From Asterias amurensis (taxonomy: Eukaryota; Echinodermata; Asteroidea; Forcipulatida; Asteriidae): 64,000 nt of DNA. The notes below the pieces were generated by a model, which saw only the letters and a list, made by a program, of their open reading frames with translations, was not told where the DNA came from and searched no databases. The stretch's first letter is position 1, and each line of letters opens with the position of its first letter. Of the stretch, positions 12,650 to 25,000 are shown one piece after another. Made by a program: the position numbers and the translations under genes. The DNA lies in the NCBI RefSeq assembly GCF_032118995.1, contig NC_092669.1:434001-498000 (forward strand). Direction: 5' to 3'.

Positions 12650-12830
12650 TCCAAGTTGTGATATCGGACCAATTGATGACAAATGAAAAAAAAAAGAGAG
12701 TTTCAACGCTGCACCTCCTGTCCAGGTTGTGATGTCAGACCAATTGATGACAAAATCGACAAAAAATGAGAGATTTCAACGTTAACACCACCGGTACAAG
12801 TTGTGGTATCGGACCAATTGATGAATAATT
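12650..12830. repeat. Three-unit tandem repeat, period about 70 bp
   Basis: 'agttgtgatatcggaccaat' and close variants start near 12654, 12724 and 12798. The units differ by several substitutions and an A-run length change. Confidence 0.6.
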
Positions 12831-13211
12831 GTGACTCTTTAATTTGTCTAGCCCCAGTAGCATCGTATATCCCCACTTTAAGCTTTCATTTTTCTCGTTT
12901 AGGAAGATAAATAGGTTTCTTTTCCGGTTTCGTCCAAACTCCCCACACTTCCTGTGCATCATTAAAAAAAACTATGCCGGAAAAGTGGAAAGAAAAAATA
13001 AATAAAATTGAAGATTCCAGACACGTCTTGAAGCGCACGCGCTTCGGGATGATTGAAGACCGATCATTTTTCATTCACTTAAATACCACGACATGTAAAT
13101 ACACACCCATCTTATAAACACTTTTATTTACAGAGCTTAGGTTGCCGAGAGGTTTCTATGGCACCATATGGTCCAAATAACATAACAACATCTGCCGGGG
13201 ACGAGGTTACA

Positions 13212-13245
13212 AGGTCAACTGGGGTCACAAGGTCAACTGGGGTCA
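13212..13245 (+). promoter_or_regulatory. Four nuclear-receptor-like half-sites (DR4-DR2-DR4)
   Basis: Hexamers AGGTCA (13212), GGGTCA (13222), AGGTCA (13230) and GGGTCA (13240) lie in one orientation with spacers of 4, 2 and 4 bp, an 18-bp period. Such direct repeats are the classical binding pattern of nuclear receptor dimers. The nearest supported gene starts 3.6 kb away, and the array could equally be a small tandem duplication without function. Confidence 0.3.
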
Positions 13246-13481
13246 CATGGGTCTGTCAACGTCAGGAGAGGAGTCTAACTGCCACCGCAACAAGTGGTTT
13301 CGTAAAAGGAGTGGTCGAGGAATTCGAAAGACAAATACAACATAGCACCGGAAGAAGACTAACAAAGTGAACAAGATGAAGTGTCTATTTTTAAAGCAAG
13401 TTCGCCCGAAACAAGGCAAAAAGCCACTGTTAGTAAAGACCTGCAAATATTAAAGATGAAAACGAAATATTAAAGATGAAC

Positions 13482-13960
13482 TGAAGGTAGGAATTGATAT
13501 TCCTCTTAAAACAGTTTAGATTGTAGGATGGAGGGAAGCATGCACCAGACAAGGAGTTCCAAAGAGATGGTGCATGGGGGATGTTGGAGGTAGGAATTGA
13601 TATTCCTCTTAAAACAGTCTAGATTGTAGGATGGAGGGAAACATGCACCAGGCAAGGAGTTCCAAAGAGATGCGGTACATGAATAAAGCTGTTGGAATGT
13701 CTCTTTGTTCTACATCTCAACAAATCAAGAGTGTGGATGAGAAGAAGCAGAACGTCTGGTTTCACGCTCAAACATTCTGATAGGAGGAACTAGGTCTGCA
13801 CAATGGTGGCAGAGTGTGTCCAACCTGCATGGCTCTGTGTCAGCAAAGCAAGATTGTATGGATGAGAAGAAGCAGAACGTCTGGTTTCACGCTCAAACAT
13901 TCTTATTTAGGAGGATAGGTCGGACACACTGTGGCAAATTTTTACCAATGAAAGAGGCCT
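13482..13960 (-). mobile_element. Decayed 3' end of a LINE, internally duplicated
   Basis: On the minus strand the sequence encodes LWNSLPGACFPPSYNL and FKRNINSYL, and further upstream RCRTKRHSNSF and ERETRRSASSH. These match the C-terminal tail of non-LTR retrotransposon ORF2 proteins of the CR1/L2/Jockey type. Frames are broken. The last about 88 bp occur twice side by side (13484-13571 and from about 13588). The 'gatgagaagaagcagaacg' block also occurs twice (about 13735 and 13859). Confidence 0.6.
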
Positions 13961-15191
13961 TGCTACGGGTCTATGGATTACAGTACCTAATGGTGTCACG
14001 AATAAATATACTTATACTAATCCGCATTCTTGATCTATGAATATACTGGGGGAAAAAAACCGTAGTTTTTAGATAAAAATTCCATATCTTGCCCTGGACC
14101 CTCTGCTGTCTTTCTTAGCGACTGTTTCTTGTATAATCTCATGAATAATTTATTGGCTTGATGTCGTAAGATCAGACGAAATGAAACAAACGTAAATATT
14201 TCGCTCATGACTTCATCGCCTTAAGTTGTAAATAACTATAAACTTCTCTTGACTCGAACATAAGACGATACAACCAATTAAACTAACTTACAACTTGACA
14301 GTGAAAGAGTATAAGCCTTGTATTTTTGAAGTCTGCGTTATTTTTTACTCCGAGCAGAATTGTTGATAAACATACAAGAGGCGCCAAAACTGCGACTATT
14401 ACTTTCATATAATAAATCTATCAATTTCAGAGTCTGTACACATTCCACCAGAAAGTGAAATAAACGCAAGTTAGGACCTTTGAGTTTCTGTTCCGCTTCA
14501 CAAAAATCGACAGTGAATCTCGCAAGAGGTGATCGAACGCGTTATGTTGAGGAATAAAATTATTAGGGCCTCGTCACACGAGGCAACTTCAGGCAACTTG
14601 GAGGCAACCATCTGCAGTGCATTCTGAATCGCCATTAATTTTTTTTCGCATATCACATAAGTCATTTTTCGAACAATATAAATTGTTGCGATCAACAAGA
14701 AAAATGAATAATGCAAAAATGAACATAAATCTGAATATTTTTTTCTTTCTGAGAGACTGCCTATAGTTGCCTGTAAATTGCTATGTGTGTGACACGCCAT
14801 TTAGAATAATGATGTAGGCCCTACATGTAGGCCTACACTGGTACTAGTATTAGTAATCTTTGCACAAAATGCTTTGCACACACAAATCTTTGGAAAACGT
14901 AGGTCTATCTATGTTAATATGCCATCTGAAGATGGGCACTTAACATTGATACTCGGTTGACCCAGTCATGCAAACAGTTAACAAAACCAACCCAAAACCA
15001 ACAATTTTATCTGGAGATACTTTGATCTCTCCTTAAAAAGTAATTTATCATAAAAAAAAAACCCACAATCCACTCTTCACCATTTCAATTGTGAAATAAA
15101 ATTGTTACAGAGTGTTACAGGAGTGTGTTTGTGTCAAGTACCATCATCTCCGGAGTTGCGCAAGTTGTAGATAGAGCTATAATAATAATTA
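13961..15191. other. Gene-free stretch with one probable MITE
   Basis: About 14566-14803 has mirrored ends ('gcctcgtcacacgaggcaac' at the left, 'gtgtgacacgcc' at the right, with 'ggcaact' and 'agttgcc' inside), suggesting a foldback element. Nothing else is recognised. Confidence 0.4.
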
Positions 15192-15575
15192 TTAAAGGAA
15201 CACGTTGTCTTGGATCGGTCGAGTTGGTCTATAAAAAGCGTTTGTAACCATATATAAAATACAAATGGATAGAAAGATGTTTTAAAGTAGAATACAATGA
15301 TCCACACAAATTTGCCTCGAAATTGCGTGCATGTTTTCCTTTTACTCTGCGAACTAACACGGTCGGCCATTTTTTATGGGAGTCAATATGACTCCCATAA
15401 TGGCCGACCGTGTTGATCGACGAGGTAAAAACAAAACCGTGTATTCCGAGGCATGTTTGTGTGGATCATTGTTTTTTACTTTTACAACATCTTTCTATCC
15501 ATATGTATTTTATAAACAGTTACAAACGCTTTTCACAGACCAACTCGACCGATCCAAGACAACGTGTTCCTTTAA
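15192..15575. mobile_element. Foldback MITE (family T1), second full copy
   Basis: Same structure as the copy at 871-1260: TTAAAGGAACACGTTG at the left, CAACGTGTTCCTTTAA at the right, arms meeting near 15390 at a 'gggagtcaatatgactccc' centre. The arms are still highly complementary, so the element is moderately young. Confidence 0.8.
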
Positions 15576-16893
15576 TAATTTTATGGTATTGAACTTCTAA
15601 TATAGGTTGTTAAATGAGGCAAGAAATAGTTTTTTTTTTTTTCTAAACTGGAAGAAAGAGTCAAGTTGTCGGGGAGCCCCATCGACCCGTCTACCTTTAA
15701 TACCCTACTCCCAAGCTCGTATATAAACCTTAGGGATACCCTTGTTTTAAACTGACAGAAATCGCAATGCCCAACCGACTATGTTAACTCTACCCACATA
15801 CAGCAAGTGATAACACACAAGAGAAAGACTCAGTTTTTTTTATAGGAAGCCGATAAGATAAGGGATGGTCAATTTTTTGTTTTTAAATTTTTATAAGCAA
15901 AATTGATTGTTAAAAAATCAGCGACTTTGATTTACGATTGTTTTCTTATCATCAGTCGTAGTACAAACTCCAAATTCCATCAACTACAAAACTAACTTGC
16001 ATATCATGCCAAAAGTGACTTTGCTTATTTGCATAACTTCAAAATAATGATATAATAGAAATATTGACTGCTATGAGGGGCACAGTTGAAATTATAGGCC
16101 CAAGGTGATGTCAAAACCATGACTATGCCCGAAGCGAAAGCAGTCAATATTTCTATATTACACATGGACATATACATGTACATGTACATGTACATGATGA
16201 CGTTGGGTTTCACAATAATTATTTGAGTGTGAGCCAGAGCCTGCAATTTGCAAAATATCAACAGAGGGCAGGCATCTGTCATGTTTTATTGAAAAACATG
16301 CAATATTTCTTCTCTTTTTGATCTCACTTATAGAATGAAGATTATTGTAATTTTTTTATCAATAATCTTATGCATAAGGAAGGAGGCCTGAGGTAATTGC
16401 TTATCTATTTGTTTGAGTTCATTTAGTACAAGAAACTCATTTGCATAAAATTATTAAAAACCAGTTTGGGCAAAAGTTCGATTCTACTAGTACAAGTAGA
16501 CTACTTCGAATTTCGATTGCTACAAATTTCTCTAAACAAGTAGGATTTGAAACTTTGCATGGTGGAAATAATAGCAATTAAATTCTTTACTTCTACATTG
16601 ATGACAAAATCAATCAAACAAGTTGTAAACAAGCTTGAAAGTTATTTTGCAAGCTACACTTTTGCAGAGGGCGAATGACCCCGAGAGGGCGCCCTTGTAT
16701 GTTGATTTTGGTTGCCAGGCTTTGCTTAGCGATAAACACGAGTGCACTTTGCAGTCGGTCGTCAACACACGAAGAATTTTACACGAAAGGGCTTCGTGTA
16801 TTTTCAATTCAATAAGACAGAATCCAAGTGCAACAAGTGACACAGTTACTTCAATAACTTCTTGATTGAAAATTAAGTCAAAGTGAAATCATC
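15576..16893. other. Intergenic, ending in the probable 5' region of the next gene
   Basis: 16170-16195 is an alternating 'catgta' run. About 16640-16893 is richer in GC and lacks repeats, so it probably contains the promoter and 5' UTR of the gene starting at 16894. No TATA box is clear. 16538-16563 is a dispersed repeat phrase. Confidence 0.4.
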
Positions 16894-19224
16894 ATGCCTG
16901 CCGAAAGACGATTTGATCTACACCAGACGAGTTCAGGACGGGGCCTGAACTACAAACCTGAATACTATTTCCCAGCTTCAGATTTTAAGGTAAAAAGATT
17001 GTCTTTATTAATTAATAATAATATCATGATTATATTATAATTTACATGAGACTAGGACTCGAAGGAAATTCACTTTACTTTCAAAGCAATGATTGTTTTG
17101 AATTTACAAACAGGATTTGTCTTAACTTTAATACAAGTTGATTATCAATCATTCAATCATCATCATTGTTGTTCATGCTTCAACAACTTGCAGTTGAAAT
17201 GAACATTTTATTTCATTTAAATAAACATTTATTTCGGCGACTTTTTATTTTTCTCAAATAACTTTTTGTGTGAGTGATAGGCCTACTATCTGTTTCTGAA
17301 TCTGATCAAACTGACAGTAATAATTTTGTAGCTTTTGTATTTTGGTGTTGTTACCCTGGCTTAACTACCAAGTTTTCTTAAAGTTAATGTGAGCAAGCAA
17401 AGGCAGCCGAACCATAGTGCTTAGAATGTTTTTTAGAAACACAGTGGTAAGCGTTGTATACATTTATAAAATCATTATTATTTTTTTATTGCAGACAACA
17501 GTCAACAATCCATTACCCCCAGAGTTAGCCAAGCAAGATGAAATCATCAAACCCTACACAACAACGTCAGGTGAAACCCATGATTATAAACATCACGATG
17601 CTATCCTAGGTAACCCTGAACATCATAAAGCACCGGGCCATTGGAACGCTCACTACAACAAAGATCTAAAAGAAAAGGTATGAAGTCAATAGGAGAAATG
17701 TTTTTCAAATTCATCTTTGTAAAAAACAAGGCCTGACGCTTCAACCCATGCCGAGTCTTTTTTAAATGACATTTAGCCTTTGATTTTTGAGAAAGACTCT
17801 GCTAGGGTCGAAATGTTAGGCCATTAACTATTTTTTGCTTTTAACTATCTTTTGCTTTGGTTGATAAAGCAGTTTGCAACAGGTAATTCTGTTAATGAAT
17901 TTGTGTATTCTCTCTCTCTCACAGCTTCAGAACCGTCCGTGGAGGAAGCCTTTAAGCATGGGTAGCCAGGAGACCGAGGTACAAGCTAATTATAAGGGAG
18001 CACAGACGCAACCTGGCGTTGACTTCTCGACCATCATGAAACCACAGACTACCGATCTGATCGATCACCATAAAAACATGCCAGCACCTCTAAAGGTAAA
18101 TATTGTTAAAGTATACTCCAATTTAAAGGCACTGGGTCGATTTTACAAAGAGTTAGGACTAGTCCTAAAATAGGAGATATTAAAAACTTAAGGCTAGTCC
18201 TAACTTCGGTCGAGTAACTTGTTTTAACTCGAGATAAGACTTTGTGAAATCCGGGCATTGGGACTCCGTGTGTAATGCGCTTTAAAAGAACGGTTTATTA
18301 CTATTATTATATGTTTTTGTATGCCTTAAGTTTTGTCTGCGATTGCTTGTTTAACCAATGTGCAACTTCAAAGTTTTGAAGAGGTTTCTGCACAAAACAG
18401 GAAAGTAGAGAGAAAGATTATTCAAGTCAATAAAATGTTGAGATTTACCTTTCTTAATCACCAACTTTCTTCTTATCCTTCACAGGACAACTTGCCCAAG
18501 TACAAGCCTTCTTTAGTCCGTGATGACGGAGCTCTCCAGCTTCTTGATCCTTACGTCCCAACATCACATCAAGTCCATAAGAGATTCAGTCGTCATGAGC
18601 TAGGAGGTTATCCCAAGAAAGATGCTGCCACTTATTGGAGGTGTGAGGACTATCCGCATGCCTGGGGCCATGGTACAAAACATAAGTAAGTCATTAGCTT
18701 TCTAATAAATTTGTATTTACTTATTTTTTAGATATTTTTTTATAAACAGATCCAACAGCAATCGTGCCAAAAACAGGATGTATGAGAAACGAGAAGAAAT
18801 GCTCGGTTTTAGATGAGCGAGAAAAATCCTCTCTAAACCTTTCCATCCATCTGCAAGAATCATTAATTTAAAGTCATTCCCTTCATTAATTTGTTTTTCT
18901 CTTCATCCCCACAGCCCTCTGCCAATGAACTCTGTACCCAGGGAACGTCCACCAATGAGAGATGAGATGGTATTCAAAACACCCGTAGTAGAACCCGTCC
19001 GCTGGCCAGAGAGATTTCCTCGCGTTCCTCACAACGGTATCAAATCTACCATGACGACATCCTACGGCCCACCATCGGACCCTAGGAATCGTGAGCTGTT
19101 TTCCTGCCCTGTCGACACACCTTGGGTCATTCCAAAGTCTGGTCCTCAACAGACTTTCTCCGTTCCTTCTATGTACAGTACAGAGTACCAAACTTATGCA
19201 AGTGGCAAACCAATTACAACATAA
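16894..19224 (+). CDS. Five-exon gene for a 319-residue protein of unknown function
   Basis: Coding exons are 16894-16989, 17495-17677, 17925-18095, 18486-18685 and 18915-19224. All junctions are GT-AG; phases are 0, 0, 0 and 2, and the sum is exactly 320 codons with TAA. The start ATG (MPAERRFDLHQ) lies 27 bases after the last upstream stop region and opens the frame that joins all exons. The protein has no signal peptide or membrane segment. It is rich in Pro, Lys, His and aromatic residues, with short motifs such as PGVDFSTIMKP, GGYPKKDAATYW and MYSTEYQTY. Small Pro- and Tyr-rich proteins without globular domains are common among ciliary and sperm microtubule-associated proteins (SAXO/SPMIP type), so that is a guess; I do not recognise the family. 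An AATAAA at 19808 could end the transcript. Confidence 0.85.
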
Positions 19225-19807
19225 AGCTTTTTTTAATATTATATTATTGTAAATACAAATTATGTATAAATTGTTTATGATTATGTTCCTTCTGGAAAGA
19301 TATCGGCTAGTTGATGTCAATGCATAAGGTCTACTAGTACTAGTACCTTGACAATTCATACATTGCCTTACTTATATGAATTTGAAATTCATATTTTTGG
19401 GGTCGGTTTGAAGTATGACCTAAATTGCCTTTTTAAAGAACTGTTAAACTTGCCTTATTGCCTTAAATAATTGTTCACGGATCAAAAGTGTTTTCCTTAG
19501 GAGAGCAACTTCCACCAGTTTACAAAAATAATGTTAGTTATCGACCTTGATTTTGCGACAGCGTGCATACCGTGTGTATCTGGGCAAAAGCAAGATACGC
19601 AGTTGAATTTTACACCTATTGACCAAATAATATAAACCTATTATTAAATTTTATAATATTAAACTTTAATTTGTAAGGTTTTTTACTTCCATTATTAATA
19701 TTTGAACGTTTTGCATTTGATGATTATACTTGGTGCTCTGAGAACATTATATGCTTTAAAGTTGTCAAAAATGGTTTAATTGACTGTTTATAAAGTTGTA
19801 AATAATT

Positions 19808-19813
19808 AATAAA
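19808..19813 (+). terminator. Candidate polyadenylation signal
   Basis: AATAAA about 580 bases after the stop codon of the 319-residue gene, in AT-rich sequence. It is the first clear canonical hexamer downstream. Confidence 0.4.
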
Positions 19814-20146
19814 AAGAGTTTAAAAGATTCTAAAAATCAAAACAGGAAGTTGACTTTCTTAAATTTTAAGGAAAGACTAAGTACAGATTGTTACCATCAT
19901 AACGCAGGTTCTGGTGTGGAGTATTAAAATTGGAAACAAACCAAAAGGCTGTCTCGATCATCGATGATTCCCAGATCCCAATTTCAGAGAGTTTCTTATT
20001 ATAAAATCTAAGCTCAAATAGTTTGGTAACATAACAAAATGCTTACCAGAATAAGGCTGTCAAGCAAAGAAACATCTCACATGTACTGTCTGTGGCTGTC
20101 CCATCTTATTTCTGCTTAGCAGATTTCTGGGAAAGCCAACTGTCCA

Positions 20147-20390
20147 GGGGCCAATTTCATAGAGCTGCTTAAGCAAAAAATTTGCTTAAGCACGAAAATA
20201 GCTCGCTTATTTTACACATGTTACTGGCCAAAGTTTAATGCCATATGCATTGCTTGTGACTGGTATTTAGCTGTTGTTTACATAGCATAACAATTGTGTG
20301 GAGTCTTGGCCGGTAATCTGATTTTACTAAGCAAGGATTTTTTTGCTTAAGCAAAATTTTGTGCTTAAGCAGCTCTATGAAATTGGGCCC
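20147..20390. mobile_element. hAT-like foldback MITE (T3), well preserved
   Basis: The left end 'ggggccaatttcatagagct' and right end 'agctctatgaaattgggccc' are nearly perfect complements, followed inward by 'gcttaagca' on both sides. A second, more decayed T3-like piece lies just upstream at about 19975-20135. It is non-coding. Confidence 0.75.
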
Positions 20391-20489
20391 AGAACTTGGA
20401 AGTACCAGGAATTCTTCCTCCATGGAAGTACTGAAAGCTTAGCTTAGCCCCCCACATTGTCACTGTTTATGGCGCTATAACAGCCCTCT

Positions 20490-20819
20490 CTTGCTCTCAT
20501 CAGTTCCAAACTTAAAGTTTCTTTTCTGGTCGAGACGTCGAGATACAACCGGTGTCATAAGACAAAGAAATCTTCAGGTTTTTAATAAATAAACTTAGCC
20601 CAAAGATGAGTCTGCTGAGCGCTGTGTTGTGCTGTGATCCTGCAGATAGCCTTTCTCTCTTTGAACAAGCGGTGGCGCTCGCTTAATCTTTGGAGGTTAA
20701 AGTGCAACTGAAACCGAGGCCGTTTAGTGAGGCACTTGTTTGTTTGGCAACAAACGTACTGCCGCGATCATCCCGAAAATACCCCTTAAATCGGATAAAT
20801 TTCCCCTTCTGGAAAGTTG
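20490..20819 (+). promoter_or_regulatory. Probable promoter and non-coding first exon of the HMGN-like gene
   Basis: This stretch is richer in GC and CpG than its surroundings, free of repeats, and ends in a good donor, AAAGTTG|gtacgt at 20819/20820. It has no long ORF. The next plausible acceptors in the same direction lie at 21959 ('gtttgtttcag') and 22052 ('tacaatcag'), just before the coding start at 22054. The placement is inference from composition and splice signals only. Confidence 0.35.
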
Positions 20820-21349
20820 GTACGTATCTTTATTAGACTTGGAATGTTTCTGATTCATTTGGGTGTGGCGGTTGTTTGAGAAATAGTGTGAAATTTGAGG
20901 TAAAGTGGATCGTCATTGTTCGTAAAAATGGAGTTTATTAATCATGCTCTCTCGAACCTCCACTCTGCGCAAAACACGCTGCGACACGTTGGGGTCGAAG
21001 GTCATAGGTCATTTATTCCTTTTAAACAAACACGGTAGTTGTTTGCCCTCCGAATCCGATGGAATTGTCCGTATCCTGCCACAATTTTGTTAATTCATTA
21101 TGAAGTCAATTGCCTTCCAGTTTACAAAAAAAAAATACTTTGATATTCCGTTTGTTTTTTTGCTTTTTTTGGCAAATAATAAAAAATGAGTGAAAATGTG
21201 GTGGCAGGATTAAGAATAAATATAATATGAACACATAAGAAAGTCTTTCCTTATTTAGTTGATTATTATGATTAAATTGATTGAAAAAGCATTAGGCCTA
21301 TTATATTAAGATTTAAGAAGTATAAATTGGGCTATTTGAGGTCTTAATT

Positions 21350-21734
21350 ACAAAGGCAGTGGACACTTGGTAATTACTCAAAATAATTATTAGCATAAAA
21401 CCTTTCTTGGTGACGAGTAATGGGGAGAGGTTGATGGTATGAAACATTGTGAGAAACGGCTCCCTCTGAAGTGCCATAGTTTTCGAGAAAGAAGTAATTT
21501 TCCTCGAATTTGATTTCGAGACATCAAGTTTAGAATTAGAGGTCTCGAAATCAACCATCTAAATGCACACAACTTCGTGTGACATGGGTGTTTTATTCTT
21601 TCATTATTATCTCGCAAGTTCGATGAACGATTGAGCTCAAATTTTCACAGGTTTGTCATTTTATGCATATGTTGAGATACACCAAATGTGAAGGCTAGTT
21701 TCTGACAATTACCAATAGTGTCCACTGCCTTTAA
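21350..21734 (+). mobile_element. TTAA-type MITE (family T2), near full length
   Basis: It starts 'aaaggcagtggacacttgg' and ends 'ccaatagtgtccactgcctt' followed by TTAA, giving inverted termini of roughly 25 bp. The left TTAA is mutated. The body contains 'gagaaacggctccctctgaa' and 'ttcgagaaagaagtaatttt', shared with the copies at 39726, 41130, 48635 and 50180. It is non-coding. Confidence 0.8.
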
Positions 21735-21748
21735 ATAAGGGATGAATT

Positions 21749-21869
21749 AACAACACTTTAATTTTAAGCTGTACCCTGTACCATTTTTCATACACAGGGT
21801 AATTGGTTAAACCAATTACCCTGTGTATGAAAAATGGTACAGGGTACAGCTTAAAATTAAAGTGTTGTT
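21749..21869. repeat. Perfect 60-bp inverted repeat with a one-base spacer
   Basis: 21749-21808 is the exact reverse complement of 21810-21869, and only base 21809 (a) is unpaired. The arms begin 'aacaacactttaattttaag' and the centre reads 'aattggtt-a-aaccaatt'. The symmetry stops sharply at both outer ends. It does not match any MITE family in this window. Confidence 0.95.
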
Positions 21870-22053
21870 TTCCCCTTTTTCCCCCACTATCTGTAAACAA
21901 TGGGCGTAAGTTTAATGACTAATGTCTATCTCATCTGTGGACATTTTGTGGTTTGTTTCAGAATACAATTTATAAGTCCCCTGAAACCCTTAAAGAAATT
22001 TTATGTTATTAATTTTTATACCAAAGTCCTTGTGAGGAATTGTTACAATCAGG

Positions 22054-25000
22054 ATGCCACGGAAGTCTCGGTCCGTATCCAAGAGCCCAGGAGCAGAGCC
22101 AAGGCGTCACAGTGCTCGAATAGCTGCACTGCCACAGGCCTCTCCAGAGCCCAAACCCTCACCAAAGGCCAGGACACCAGCCTCAGCCGACAAACCGGAA
22201 CGTCGAGGGCGCCCTCTTGGATCTACGAAGAATTCTCCCTCACCGAAGAAGGTACAGAGCATCTGTGATTTTCTCATTTGTAACTTGCTTATTTATTGGT
22301 GGCGGTCCACACTGCATTCAACAGCAAACATAGCAAAGAAAAATGCAATATTATTTATGAGAAATGTTTGTAAGACTGCTTAGTACGGCTGACTGTGAGA
22401 CAAGTGGTTGCAGAAGACATGTTAAATAAAGTTCAGTTATTTTAATTGATTTGATTTCACCTGCCACATTAAGATTAAAAACTCTAATATAGTACTGTTT
22501 CTTCTTTCAGAAGACAATTGTTTTACTAATTCTAAAAGTAGTTTTGCTAGTAACTACAGGAGGAATTAGTTTCAAAGACCCACGGTTCAGGATAGATTTG
22601 GCCATGTTGTCATTGCAGTTGTTTTGATTGCATCATGAATTTACTTTGCCGGGCTTGATTCTGGAGACTTGATCCCCCAAATCCACTGGTGCCGTGCCTG
22701 CGATCCACTGAAATTATAAGTTCAAAGTTTATGGAGAATTCGAGAAAGTAATTGCTCTGACAAGAGCTGGTTGTTTTTCTCAATATTTACCATTTTTCTT
22801 GCAGGCCTGATACTTGGTGCCCTTGAAATGCTCCAGTAGAAATTTACAAATTTCCCATGGGGTGCCCTTTACCAAGGAGAAAATGCCTTGGTGCCCTTGC
22901 CCTTTCAAAAACGAAGCATACAGGCCTATACACTTGATTGTAATGACTTTTTGTCTCAATGCTTTAAAGGATGCGAATAAACGCGGACGGAAGAGAAAGT
23001 CAGAAGCTGAAGCTGAAGCTGAGGAAGTACCTGAAGCCAAGACGTCTAAAGTTGAGACTGAGGAGACTGTAGAGGCCAAGGAAGATGCTAAGGAAGAACA
23101 GGAAGCAGTAGAAGCTGAGGGGGATGGTGCCAAAGAGGGTAAGTCAAAGGTCAACAGGTCAGGTCAAATCAAGTCATCTGGCCTTTTTTTTGGAGGGAGG
23201 TAATGATTTAAAGAGTTGTAGTTATAAACATTTTTTCTGTTTTTTTTTTTAAATTATTATTCTTTGTTTGTTTTTTTAAGATGGAGCCAAGAAGGAGGAA
23301 GATACTCCCAAGGAAGCGGAGAACGGAAAAGACGAAGCAGCTGAAGAACCAACTGAGAAGATGGAGACCAACCAAGGTTTGTGACTTCTTCAGAAGAATT
23401 TTTATTTTTTTATTTTTTTTTTTTTTTAGAAAATAATGTTTTCTCTCAAGAGCATGTTACAAGAAACACACAATTATTTTTATTGGGCCTTACTAAAGGT
23501 ACCAAAACATCTATGTTGTGGTTCTGTGAAACTTTTTGATTCAAGAAACTTTAATTCAGGGAAAGATTTCGTCCTAAATATTTTGTGAGCACACTGAATG
23601 CCAATTATTGGGAATCAAACGGTGAGTTTTGAGTAGCGACTGATACATGTTGTGTAGCTTTTTGTTTTGCTATACAAGGAAAAACGTGTTAAGGAAACAA
23701 TTTGAAATGCCAGAGATGCTTTAAATTAAGTGTGAGACTAAAGCTTGAAGCTTTCGTTGGGATTAGTTGTTTTTATCCAAATCAGATGTTGCTCTGAATT
23801 ATTATTTATAGCCTTTTGAAACACATTGCGCCCTTCTCTATTTTAATTTTTTTTTCTTTCCACTTGTTGTTTTCCTGTCCACATTTTCAAAACAACCAAC
23901 TCTAACTTCCCAAACACCATCCCCACTCACAACAAAAAACAAAATATCCAAATACAATTTTGAAACGCTTGGTACAGCTCTGAGCGAGTCTTCTTCTTCT
24001 CAAGAACCTAAACCAAAAGCTGCTCCAGTGGTTATTGAACAGTCCTCAACCGGCCAACAAATTCAGGACCCTGTCGCTAAGATCGCTCCGCAACCATCAC
24101 CTCAAAAGATCGTTCAAGCAACTCCTCCTCACCCTGTCAAGTCGGCAGCCTCACCTGTTGAGGTCTTTAAACCAACTCCAACGGTTGCTCAACAATCACC
24201 TAAGAAAACAATTCATCAAGAGATTAAGACCGCACCCCCTGGAATGAAACCGGCTTCTCAGCCACTGCCCCAGCCGACGCCCCAGCAGAAGTCCCAACCG
24301 GCACCCCAGGCGACGCCCCACCAGAAGCCCCAACCGGCACCCCAGGCGACGCCCCAGCAGAAGCCCCAGCCGACACCCCAGGCGACGCCCCAGCAGAAGC
24401 CCCAGCCGACACCCCAACCGAAGCCCCAGCCAACGCCCCAGTCAACGCCCCAGTCGACGCCCCAATTGCCTAGGATAGAAACTCAAGGCCAAGCTTCTAA
24501 AGCTGTACCTGACGCTGTTATTCCAGCCACCCAGGTGGCACCAGCAGCAGCCTCTCAGCCTGAAAAGCAAGCTGCTGAGAAAATTGTAGTCGCCCCGAGC
24601 GTACAAGGTACGGCTCCTGTTGAACTAGACAAATGCTCTACGGAGCCACAATCGGTTACTCCTGAGATGAGAGAATGCGATCAAGCTGACCAGAGCAATG
24701 TTCAACAGCAACAAGTCGGTGAGGAAATCTCATTCTAACGGAGCATGCAGTTATTTGGCTTTTTGTGTTGCTCTTGCTTAGAATGTTTCAGATGTTTTGT
24801 CATTGGCATTTGGGGGATCGCAAATAGTGCTTTGACATACTTATATTGTTTGCTTGCAAGTGAAAATACAGCCTTTGTGACTTCAATAGTTCAATTGAGA
24901 ATGTTTTTAGACCATCGGTTTTTAGTTGGTGGGGGCCGAACAAAAAACTTTCAAGACAAGAATTTGAAAACATGTTTATTGAAACGTTCCTTTCATATGG

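Noticed and set aside
16700-16740. Half of an RFX X-box ('ggttgcc') upstream of the 319-residue gene
   Set aside because: The second half does not match the consensus, so it cannot be used as evidence for ciliary regulation.
24196-24445. Two minus-strand ORFs of 73 codons with Gly/Leu/Arg or Gly/Ala/Ser repeats
   Set aside because: They are mirror frames of the GC-rich Pro/Gln repeat in exon 4 of the HMGN-like gene.
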